5,619 nt of DNA from RGIG7213 sp045657205 (GTDB lineage: Bacteria > Bacillota > Clostridia > Oscillospirales > CAG-272), in assembly GCA_045657205.1 (NCBI GenBank), contig JAZOSS010000103.1, positions 1 to 5,619 of the forward strand, read 5' to 3'. Each line of letters starts with the position of its first letter. Position 1 is the first letter of the stretch. Below, one piece after another: positions 1-5,461 of the stretch. The position numbers were made by a program, and so were the translations under genes. The notes under the pieces are model-generated. The model was not told the DNA's origin and searched no databases. It worked only from the letters and a program-made list of their open reading frames with translations.

Positions 1-446
1 CCTGCGCCGAACTGTATGTTTGATTCCGTATTGAGTACTCCGCCTGCCATAAAGGCTTCAACGTGTGCCGTTCGTTCTTTTACAGATGCTCCTCTTTCGT
101 ATATAACGGGAGCAAATCCATACTGCGTAAGCAAAAGTGATGCAAACATTCCCGCAGGACCAAAGCCGACAACGCACACCTTTTTCTTTGATGCCGGCAC
201 TACGGTAAATTCTTCTCTTTCGTAAAGCTGTGCACCTTTTACAAACGGCACTTTTTCGCCGTCGAAGCTTGCAAGCACGGAATAAACGTAAAGCGGATTA
301 TCCCTTTTACGTACGTCAAGCGACTTTTTATAAACGGAAAGCGTATATCCATCAGTGCATCCTATACGGCGTTTTGCCTCTTTCAGCACAGCGTTTTCGC
401 TTGAAGTTATCGGAAGCTTTATATCTTTAATCAGCAGTTTTTTCAT
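1..446 (-). CDS. FAD-dependent dehydrogenase, COG2509-like (partial, C-terminus outside window)
   Basis: The minus strand reads open from an ATG at 446-444 to the window edge, giving 148 codons with no stop. The start reads MKKLLIKDIKLPI, and residues 94-102 read GFGPAGMFA, a GxGxxG dinucleotide-binding motif after the beta strand KKVCVVGFG. An acidic residue at 117 (IYERG) sits where such folds usually bind the ribose of FAD. The last residues, SNIQFGAG, fit the conserved segment that follows in the COG2509 'uncharacterized FAD-dependent dehydrogenase' group. Family members are roughly 460-530 aa, so about a third is present. Residues 1-85 are the small domain that precedes the FAD fold in this group. 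The start codon lies 20 nt inside the end of cdaR, and only a weak ribosome binding site precedes it, which suggests translational coupling. The family has no settled substrate, so assignment beyond a flavoprotein oxidoreductase would be guesswork. Confidence 0.85.
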   Translation of the reverse strand, partial: MKKLLIKDIKLPITSSENAVLKEAKRRIGCTDGYTLSVYKKSLDVRKRDNPLYVYSVLASFDGEKVPFVKGAQLYEREEFTVVPASKKKVCVVGFGPAGMFASLLLTQYGFAPVIYERGASVKERTAHVEAFMAGGVLNTESNIQFGA

Positions 447-1722
447 AAATACTTATCGGTACGTAGTAAGAGCCAAGAACGTACGCCTTTCCGTTTTCGA
501 TCTGTGTATTAAGAGTTACGCTTGCCTCTAAATTATATCTTCCTTCATATTCCGTTATCTGTGAAAAATCTATAACAACGCGTATATCATTTTCGGAGAG
601 AGTTGAATAATAAGAACTGTTTTTATCGACCCTCACTGATATTTTAAGACTTGTCGCTACAGCTGAAAATTCCTTGTCGGCAGGAAGATTTTGTACTTCT
701 ATATTTTCTGTATTGAAACTGTAATTTTTAACCGCCGTTGATATATGCTCTATATTTATCTGCGCTTCCTGAACAGAACTTAAATTTTCAACCTCTTCAG
801 GAAGTACAACTGCTTTTTTGAAGACCGCATCATCCGCTATAAGCGTTTCATCAACCTTGAGCACGGTTATGCTGTCAAGTGCATCGACGGCATCGATCTC
901 CCCTCGTATAACGATAGTGGGAGGTGTTACCGTTATCTTCGTGTTCGTTTCATTGAAATATCCATAGGTCGATTCAACAACAAGCGGTATTTCTTTTTCT
1001 TTAAGGACCGAAACCTTTACAGTTACTTCATCAACGGACGTTTTTAAGTACGGACTTGAATATTCTTCACCGTCGGCTGTGTACAGCTTAACCTTTGAAA
1101 CGACTGTCACCGAATCGTTTATCGTACCCGGTGAAACGGTTGCCATAGCAAATGATATTTTGTCAAGCTCATCAACAGGTCCTTCGACTGTTACGACTGT
1201 TGAGCTTTTTATCTCTGATGAAATAGTGCATCCTGCAGGTATCTGGTAATCGGTTACCTTGAGCTGCACGGGGATCTGCTTTTTCTGATTTACCGAAATA
1301 TAGACTGTTATCTGTTCGGGATAAATACTTTCAACCGTCAGCCCGTTTTCAAGCGTGACGTTTACAGAAAGCGTATACATTCCCGCTTCGGTTATTCCGC
1401 TTGCATCCACGTATGCGTTGATATCGTCGGATTTTAAACCGGAAATCTCAGAATATCTTCCCTTTACGGACACGTCTGCAAGCTCGCCGCCTCCGTATAT
1501 AACAGACAGTCCGTTTTCAACTCCGGTTATGTTTATTATGTTTCCGGTAACCGTTTTGCTTTGAAGAGTGCTGTCCGTGCCGACAGCATAAAACCATATA
1601 AGAAACGCGGCAAGGACTGCAAGCACTTTTGCTATATGGTCGAAGATCCTGTTCTTTTTGACTTTATATTCACCGTCTGTAGATATATCGTCCTCTTCAT
1701 TTACGAGTCTTTCTTCTGCCAT
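427..1722 (-). CDS. cdaR: CdaR, YbbR-repeat regulator of diadenylate cyclase CdaA
   Basis: This 431-aa protein has a short acidic cytoplasmic N-terminus (residues 1-20), then a basic stretch and one hydrophobic helix at about 29-48 (AKVLAVLAAFLIWFYAVGTD). The remainder is a long extracytoplasmic beta-rich region. It divides into about four YbbR-type repeats (roughly 55-145, 148-238, 244-327 and 331-427). Repeats 2 and 3 open with the same phrase (KKQIPVQLKV at 147, KEKEIPLVVE at 241), and each has a V-x-G-P/E turn (TVEGPVDELDKI, VIRGEIDAVDAL). In the known family, CdaR is a single-pass membrane protein that binds CdaA and modulates cyclic di-AMP synthesis. The gene starts 2 nt after the cdaA stop. 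An AAGGAA ribosome binding site at 1734-1739 lies inside the end of cdaA, 11 nt from the ATG. Its end overlaps the next gene by 20 nt. Length and architecture look normal for a Clostridia CdaR. Confidence 0.93.
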   Translation of the reverse strand: MAEERLVNEEDDISTDGEYKVKKNRIFDHIAKVLAVLAAFLIWFYAVGTDSTLQSKTVTGNIINITGVENGLSVIYGGGELADVSVKGRYSEISGLKSDDINAYVDASGITEAGMYTLSVNVTLENGLTVESIYPEQITVYISVNQKKQIPVQLKVTDYQIPAGCTISSEIKSSTVVTVEGPVDELDKISFAMATVSPGTINDSVTVVSKVKLYTADGEEYSSPYLKTSVDEVTVKVSVLKEKEIPLVVESTYGYFNETNTKITVTPPTIVIRGEIDAVDALDSITVLKVDETLIADDAVFKKAVVLPEEVENLSSVQEAQINIEHISTAVKNYSFNTENIEVQNLPADKEFSAVATSLKISVRVDKNSSYYSTLSENDIRVVIDFSQITEYEGRYNLEASVTLNTQIENGKAYVLGSYYVPISIYEKTAD

Positions 1723-1724
1723 CG

Positions 1725-2609
1725 TTATATCTGTTCCTTTTCATGTGTTTTGTTCGGCTTACTGTCCTTTTTCTGCTCTTTTCCGTTTTGCGGCTTTTTG
1801 GGAAGCAGTAACGCTGTTAATTGATTATTTAAAGAATTGTAGTCGAAATTACGTCTTAACTCTCCGTTTATTGCTATTGATATCATACCGTTTTCTTCAC
1901 TTACAACAATGACGATAGCATCGCTGTTTTCGCTCATTCCTATTGCTGCTCTGTGCCGTGTACCGAGATTAAGATCTATTTCATTGCTGGTTGAAAGCGG
2001 CAAAAAACATCCTGCGGCATAAAGCTTATTTCCCACTATAACTGCGGCACCATCGTGAAGAGGTGCATTTTTGAAGAATACATTTTTGATGAGGAGAGAT
2101 GAAACTGTCGCATTTATCACCGTTCCGGTTTTGACTATATCACCGAGTTTTGTCGTTCTTTCAATGACGATAAGCGCACCCGTCTTTATTTTCGCCATAT
2201 CACACACGGCATCGCATATATTCGTCACAAGTGCCGTTATTTCAGATACAGATTTCTGCTCGCCTATATTACGCAAACTTTTAAACGGTTCACCGCCAAC
2301 TTTTTCCAAAGCAGAACGAAGCTCGGGTTGAAACAGCACGATTATTGAAATTATACCGACTTGAAAAATATTCGAAAGCAAAAACTTCAGTGCGTGCATT
2401 TGAGTAAACTCACTCACCACAAATACGAGCAACAGTAAAAGAACACCGGCGGCAAGCTTACCGGCACGTCTGTTTCGTATGAACTTGTAAAATTGGTAAA
2501 GTAAAAATGCAACTATCGCAATATCTATATAATCTATTACGCCCATCGACTTTATCTGCGAAAGAATATCTGACAGCAGATTGCCGGCAGTGTTAAAAAA
2601 TTCGGTCAT
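1725..2609 (-). CDS. cdaA: CdaA, membrane-bound diadenylate cyclase (c-di-AMP synthase)
   Basis: The enzyme condenses two ATP into cyclic di-AMP, the second messenger for potassium, osmolyte and cell-wall homeostasis in Bacillota. From the chosen start it is 294 aa; family members are near 270-290. Three membrane helices lie at about 25-42, 51-67 and 76-93, followed by the cytoplasmic DAC domain. The two signature motifs are intact: DGA at 186-188 (in PLHDGAAVIVG) and RHR at 218-220 (in GTRHRAAIGMSE), so the enzyme should be active. A Lys/Gln-rich tail of about 25 residues follows the domain. An in-frame ATG at 2621 would add MGGT. It is rejected because the GGGAGG ribosome binding site (2614-2619) begins inside that codon and is well placed for the ATG at 2609-2607. 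The gene leads an operon with cdaR (2-nt gap) and the FAD dehydrogenase. Confidence 0.96.
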   Translation of the reverse strand: MTEFFNTAGNLLSDILSQIKSMGVIDYIDIAIVAFLLYQFYKFIRNRRAGKLAAGVLLLLLVFVVSEFTQMHALKFLLSNIFQVGIISIIVLFQPELRSALEKVGGEPFKSLRNIGEQKSVSEITALVTNICDAVCDMAKIKTGALIVIERTTKLGDIVKTGTVINATVSSLLIKNVFFKNAPLHDGAAVIVGNKLYAAGCFLPLSTSNEIDLNLGTRHRAAIGMSENSDAIVIVVSEENGMISIAINGELRRNFDYNSLNNQLTALLLPKKPQNGKEQKKDSKPNKTHEKEQI

Positions 2610-2613
2610 AGTG

Positions 2614-2619
2614 CCTCCC
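2614..2619 (-). promoter_or_regulatory. Ribosome binding site deciding the cdaA start
   Basis: On the minus strand GGGAGG is followed by CACT and then ATG at 2609. It overlaps the upstream in-frame ATG at 2621-2619, so that codon cannot be the start this site serves. Confidence 0.85.
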
Positions 2620-2636
2620 ATTATAGTAATATATTA

Positions 2637-2665
2637 ATAATATCACACATCAATAATTAAATCAA
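2637..2665 (-). promoter_or_regulatory. Predicted sigma-A promoter of the cdaA-cdaR operon
   Basis: On the minus strand TTGATT (2665-2660) is followed by a 17-nt spacer and TATTAT (2642-2637). A TG one base before the -10 gives an extended -10 (TGATATTAT). Transcription would start near 2630, leaving a leader of about 20 nt that includes the GGGAGG site. The region is very AT-rich, so chance matches are common; the correct spacing and the TG motif are the main support. Confidence 0.5.
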
Positions 2666-2734
2666 TTAATAAAACATAAACTATTTAATAATTTATGGTT
2701 TACGAAGCCTGTAAAAGCCGTTTGAGGAAAAGTA

Positions 2735-2763
2735 TTGATTTTTTTGCCATCATATGATATAAT
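2735..2763 (+). promoter_or_regulatory. Predicted sigma-A promoter of the acyltransferase gene
   Basis: TTGATT (2735-2740), a 17-nt spacer and a perfect TATAAT (2758-2763) precede the gene. Transcription would begin near 2770, giving a leader of about 20 nt that carries the GGAGG site at 2782-2786. The -35 box coincides with a TTG that could be mistaken for an upstream start codon of the same reading frame. It faces away from the cdaA promoter, with about 70 bp between the two -35 boxes. Confidence 0.7.
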
Positions 2764-2781
2764 AATAAAAATTCCTGTTTT

Positions 2782-2786
2782 GGAGG
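2782..2786 (+). promoter_or_regulatory. Ribosome binding site deciding the acyltransferase start
   Basis: GGAGG lies 5 nt before the ATG at 2792. It sits inside the longer reading frame that begins at TTG 2735, and so favours the shorter protein. Confidence 0.85.
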
Positions 2787-2791
2787 CTTTG

Positions 2792-3385
2792 ATGAAATAT
2801 TTTATCTTTTCCCCTCGTTGTTTTATTGCGGACATCATATATATGATGAGCGGTTCGCCTGTCAAAAAATTAATAGACGACGATGTAGACAGATTTTTAA
2901 AATGGAACTCGCCAAAAAATAAAAACAGAATAGCACGTCTTAACTATTGTTTATTGAAGTACAAGGAATTCAGAAGCATTTTCCGTTTCAGAGAAAGGCA
3001 CCATAAATTCCTGCTTTCTTTGACCACCCCATTTCTTCCATATTTAAAAACGATAGAATTCGGAGGGGGCGGTATCGGCGGAGGGTTGCTCGTTTCGCAC
3101 TACCACGCCGTAATTTTTCCAAGAGAAGCGGGAAAGAATTTAAGAGTCGGCCCCGGTGTTGTCATAGGCAAAAACAAAGGTGATTTTCCTTATATAGGAG
3201 ATAACGTATATATAGCCGCAAACTCAACCGTTATCGGCGGAATACACATAGGAAACAACGTCATTATAGGCGCAGGTTCTGTAGTTACAAAAGACATTCC
3301 GGACAACTGTGTATACGCAGGCAACCCTGCAAAATTCATAAAACACATAGACAACGATGAAAAACTTCTTAACGAGATAATGTAA
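2792..3385 (+). CDS. Hexapeptide-repeat (left-handed beta-helix) acyltransferase, serine acetyltransferase-like
   Basis: The protein is 197 aa. Residues 1-88 are a helical, basic N-terminal part with no recognised motif. Residues 88-170 show the hexapeptide pattern of left-handed beta-helix acyltransferases, with [LIV]-G-x repeats such as LRVGPGVVIG, PYIGDNVYIA, IHIGNNVIIG and AGSVVTKDIP. The chain ends with the usual VYAGNPAKFIK closing segment. The pair of His in SHYHA (103 and 105) lies where serine O-acetyltransferase-like enzymes carry catalytic His. A glycine-rich run (EFGGGGIGGG, 89-98) precedes it. These enzymes trimerise and move an acetyl or similar group from an acyl-CoA to a hydroxyl or amine. 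Neither cysteine biosynthesis nor a polysaccharide cluster is in view, so the acceptor cannot be named. The ATG at 2792 is chosen over TTG 2735, which lies inside the promoter. It has its own promoter and is probably transcribed alone. Confidence 0.85.
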   Translation: MKYFIFSPRCFIADIIYMMSGSPVKKLIDDDVDRFLKWNSPKNKNRIARLNYCLLKYKEFRSIFRFRERHHKFLLSLTTPFLPYLKTIEFGGGGIGGGLLVSHYHAVIFPREAGKNLRVGPGVVIGKNKGDFPYIGDNVYIAANSTVIGGIHIGNNVIIGAGSVVTKDIPDNCVYAGNPAKFIKHIDNDEKLLNEIM

Positions 3386-3440
3386 ACTCAATCAGTTATA
3401 ACAATTTACAAAAAATTTAAAAACATAATGGCATTTTAAT

Positions 3441-3469
3441 TTTACAAATAAGGCGAAGTGTGGTATAAT
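3441..3469 (+). promoter_or_regulatory. Predicted sigma-A promoter (extended -10) of the ATPase-oxidoreductase operon
   Basis: TTTACA (3441-3446) is separated by 17 nt from a perfect TATAAT (3464-3469), which is preceded by TGG, the extended -10 TGn element. This is the best promoter match in the window. Transcription should start near 3476, giving a leader of about 26 nt. It lies only 55 bp after the acyltransferase stop. Confidence 0.75.
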
Positions 3470-3475
3470 GTACGA

Positions 3476-3490
3476 TAATTCGATGAATTA
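3476..3490 (+). promoter_or_regulatory. Perfect inverted repeat at the predicted transcription start (possible operator)
   Basis: TAATTC (3476-3481), GAT and GAATTA (3485-3490) form a perfect 6-3-6 dyad. It begins 7 bp after the -10 box and ends one base before the ribosome binding site. This is a classic position for a repressor operator. In RNA it would be only a weak A/U hairpin. I do not recognise it as a CodY, Rex or Fur box. A 6-bp dyad in AT-rich DNA can also arise by chance. Confidence 0.35.
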
Positions 3491-3501
3491 CGGTGATTTT
3501 T

Positions 3502-4161
3502 ATGAATATTTCTTCAAAGCTTATAATAGTAACCGGGCATTTTGGTTCGGGAAAAACGAACATTGCCGTGAATCTCGCCCTTTCGCTTACCGAAAAAGGT
3601 GAAAAAGTTACGCTTGTTGACTTCGATACGGTAAATCCGTACTTCCGTTCAAAAGACGCACAAGAGCTTATGGAAAGCCGCGGCGTGCAAGTCATCGCCC
3701 CGGAATTTGCAAATTCAAATGTTGATATACCATCCATCCCCGCAGAGGTATATTCCGTTTTTGAAAAAATAAAAAACGGAGAAATATGTATTTTCGATGT
3801 AGGCGGCGACAGTCTCGGCGCTGCGGCGCTCGGATTTTTCAGCAAAGAGATAACCTCATCGGGATACGAAATGATGTACGTATTCAATATGTACAGACCG
3901 ATCACCGAAACACCCGAAGGTGCACTTTCGGTGATGGAAGAAATACAGCAACGAAGCAGACTGAAATGTACTTGCTGTATCAACAATTCAAACCTTGGAA
4001 AATTCACTCGCAAAGAGGATATTGAAGCTTCCTACGAATACGCGGAATCATTCTCTTCCCTTTCGGGCTTGAATATAAAATTCACCTGCGCCGCAGAAGG
4101 TATAACACTTTCCGGCGGCGAGGTATTTGAAATCAAAAACATAACAAAAGAGTTATTTTAG
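3502..4161 (+). CDS. MinD/ParA-like P-loop ATPase leading the 2-oxoacid oxidoreductase operon
   Basis: The protein is 219 aa, a single nucleotide-binding domain without membrane segments. Residues 12-19 (GHFGSGKT) form a Walker A after the strand KLIIVT. It is the classic GxxxxGKT form, lacking the extra lysine of the KGGxGKT motif in true ParA/MinD. Residues 39-50 (VDFDTVNPYFRS) match the second strand and conserved Asp region of this family. Residues 95-103 (ICIFDVGGD) fit Walker B. A later strand reads KCTCCINNSNLG (155-166), with Cys at 156, 158 and 159 before the NN motif that usually contacts the base. An in-frame GTG at 3493 is rejected because it lacks a ribosome binding site, whereas GGTGA (3492-3496) is suitably placed for the ATG at 3502. 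The ferredoxin gene follows after 8 nt. Context suggests a role in maturing, loading or regulating the Fe-S oxidoreductase; that is inference. Confidence 0.8.
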   Translation: MNISSKLIIVTGHFGSGKTNIAVNLALSLTEKGEKVTLVDFDTVNPYFRSKDAQELMESRGVQVIAPEFANSNVDIPSIPAEVYSVFEKIKNGEICIFDVGGDSLGAAALGFFSKEITSSGYEMMYVFNMYRPITETPEGALSVMEEIQQRSRLKCTCCINNSNLGKFTRKEDIEASYEYAESFSSLSGLNIKFTCAAEGITLSGGEVFEIKNITKELF

Positions 4162-4165
4162 GAGG
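4160..4165 (+). promoter_or_regulatory. Ribosome binding site of the ferredoxin gene, overlapping the preceding stop
   Basis: AGGAGG starts within the TAG stop of the ATPase gene and lies 4 nt before the ATG at 4170. The sharing of bases points to co-translation of the two genes. Confidence 0.8.
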
Positions 4166-4169
4166 AATT

Positions 4170-4400
4170 ATGAACAGAGTGACCTTCAACACCGAAAGGT
4201 GTAAAGGCTGCGGACTTTGTGTTGTAGCCTGTCCGAAAAAGATCGTGTCGCTTGACACCTCCGTACTTAACGCAAAGGGATATCATCCCGCGCAAGTTAC
4301 GGATATCTCATCCTGCATCGCGTGTGCAATGTGTGCCACTATGTGTCCTGACGCGGTAATCACGGTTGAAAAAGATATAGAAAAGGAACAGGAGGCTTGA
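4170..4400 (+). CDS. korD: 2x[4Fe-4S] ferredoxin, delta subunit of 2-oxoacid:ferredoxin oxidoreductase
   Basis: This 76-aa polypeptide has two cysteine motifs of the clostridial ferredoxin type. The first is CKGCGLCVVACP, with Cys at 11, 14, 17 and 21. The second is CIACAMCATMCP, with Cys at 49, 52, 55 and 59. Each motif supplies three ligands to one [4Fe-4S] cluster, and its fourth Cys goes to the other. The 27-residue insert between the motifs (SLDTSVLNAKGYHPAQVTD region) is longer than in free clostridial ferredoxins and is typical of the delta/D subunits of KOR and VOR complexes. It would pass electrons from the catalytic subunits to soluble ferredoxin. It lies 8 nt after the ATPase gene and 2 nt before the alpha-subunit ATG. 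The gene symbol follows the common korDABC naming; vorD would fit equally well, because the substrate is not settled by sequence. Confidence 0.92.
   Translation: MNRVTFNTERCKGCGLCVVACPKKIVSLDTSVLNAKGYHPAQVTDISSCIACAMCATMCPDAVITVEKDIEKEQEA
4390..4395 (+). promoter_or_regulatory. Ribosome binding site deciding the alpha-subunit start
   Basis: AGGAGG lies 7 nt before the ATG at 4403. It is only 1 nt from the in-frame TTG at 4397, so the ATG is the start. Confidence 0.85.
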
Positions 4401-4402
4401 GT

Positions 4403-5461
4403 ATGGCAAAGGTACTTATGAAAGGTAACGAAGCAATTGCCGAAGCTGCTATAAAGGCGGGTTGTCTTCATTATTTCGGTTATCCCATAACACCCCAGAC
4501 GGAAATTGCCGAATACATGGCAAAAAGAATGCCTAAAGTTGGCGGGCTTTGCCTTCAGGCAGAATCGGAAGTTGCCGCTATCAATATGATATACGGCGCA
4601 GCTGCTTCCGGTACACGTTGTATGACGTCATCGTCATCCCCCGGTATAAGCCTTAAAAGCGAGGGAATAAGCTACATCGTAGGCTGCGACCTTCCTTGTG
4701 TCATTCTTAACGTACAGAGAGGCGGTCCCGGTCTCGGCGGTATCCAGCCCTCACAGGCAGACTACTACCAGGCAACGAAAGCTCTCGGTCACGGTGACAT
4801 GCATCTTTTCGTTTTGGCTCCCTCCTCCGTTCAGGAAATGGCAGAGCTTACGTGCGAGGCGTTCGACATAGCCGATACATACCGTGTTCCCGTTCTCATA
4901 CTCGCAGACGGTGCTCTCGGACAGATGATGGAACCCGTCGATTTTGATCTCATTCAAAAAAGAGAAGTTCCCGAAAAGGATTGGGCTGCGTGCGGTCACG
5001 GCGGCAAACGTAAGAAGAATATCATTACATCTCTCTTCCTCAACCCCGAAGAGCTTGAAAATTCCGTACTTACGAGATACGAAAAGTATAAGAAGATAGA
5101 TGAAAACGAAGTAAGATGCGAGCAGTTTATGACTGAAGATGCAGACATCGTTGTAGTTGCTTACGGTATCACTTCACGTATATGCAAAAGTGCCGTAACA
5201 GCGGCAAGAGCGAAGGGCATAAAAGTCGGTATGCTTCGTCCCATCACTCTTTCTCCGTTCCCGAACAAGGAACTTGCAGTTCTCGCTGAAACAGCAAGTA
5301 AATTCCTTACAGTAGAGCTTAATATGGGTCAGATGATAACAGACGTTAAGCTTGCTATCGAATGTTCACGCCCCGTTGAATTCTTGGGAAGAACAGGCGG
5401 TTCGCTCGTATCTGTCGAAGACGTACTTGCAAAGATCGAAGAAATGGGAGGTAATAAATAA
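4403..5461 (+). CDS. vorB: 2-oxoacid:ferredoxin oxidoreductase, alpha subunit (VorB/KorA-like)
   Basis: The protein is 352 aa, the usual length for VorB/KorA alpha subunits without a fused gamma domain. Recognisable elements in order are GNEAIAEAAIKAGC (8-21), YPITPQTEI (27-35, the YPITP substrate-binding motif), the ESE segment (54-56), TSSSSPGISL (75-84) and NVQRGGPGLGGIQPSQAD (103-120). Then come YRVPVLILADGALGQ (160-174) and, in domain II, KVGMLRPITLSPFP (274-287). With the beta and gamma subunits it uses TPP, CoA and Fe-S clusters to turn a 2-oxoacid into acyl-CoA, CO2 and reduced ferredoxin. The closest family memory is 'VorB, 3-methyl-2-oxobutanoate dehydrogenase', but sequence alone does not separate branched-chain 2-oxoacid from 2-oxoglutarate enzymes. 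TTG 4397 is rejected as start on ribosome-binding-site spacing. Its stop shares one base with the next start. Confidence 0.93.
   Translation: MAKVLMKGNEAIAEAAIKAGCLHYFGYPITPQTEIAEYMAKRMPKVGGLCLQAESEVAAINMIYGAAASGTRCMTSSSSPGISLKSEGISYIVGCDLPCVILNVQRGGPGLGGIQPSQADYYQATKALGHGDMHLFVLAPSSVQEMAELTCEAFDIADTYRVPVLILADGALGQMMEPVDFDLIQKREVPEKDWAACGHGGKRKKNIITSLFLNPEELENSVLTRYEKYKKIDENEVRCEQFMTEDADIVVVAYGITSRICKSAVTAARAKGIKVGMLRPITLSPFPNKELAVLAETASKFLTVELNMGQMITDVKLAIECSRPVEFLGRTGGSLVSVEDVLAKIEEMGGNK

Noticed and set aside
16..430. Two short plus-strand frames (69 and 66 codons) at the left edge
   Set aside because: They lie opposite the FAD dehydrogenase, whose minus-strand frame is open throughout and carries a GxGxxG motif.
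2620..2625. A TATAAT on the minus strand directly before the cdaA ribosome binding site, considered as the -10 box
   Set aside because: Transcription from it would start within or after the GGGAGG site and leave almost no leader. The TATTAT further upstream with a spaced -35 fits better.
2627..2643. Overlapping A/T-only palindromes (TAATATATTA and ATATTAATAATAT) by the cdaA promoter
   Set aside because: They consist only of A and T in an AT-rich stretch, so such symmetry is expected by chance and cannot be called an operator.
2610..2791. Possible cyclic di-AMP or other riboswitch ahead of cdaA or the acyltransferase
   Set aside because: The predicted leaders are only about 20 nt long, and the AT-only sequence shows no structured aptamer.
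2662..2865. A 67-codon minus-strand frame across the divergent intergenic region
   Set aside because: It overlaps both predicted promoters and the start of the acyltransferase, and the peptide has no family resemblance.
3386..3440. Possible rho-independent terminator after the acyltransferase
   Set aside because: There are A- and T-runs but no GC-bearing stem followed by a U-tract; the best pairing is A/U only.
3417..4013. A 198-codon open frame on the minus strand opposite the P-loop ATPase
   Set aside because: It lies antisense to a gene with clear Walker motifs, its translation shows no recognisable domain, and it has no ribosome binding site. It is a shadow frame.
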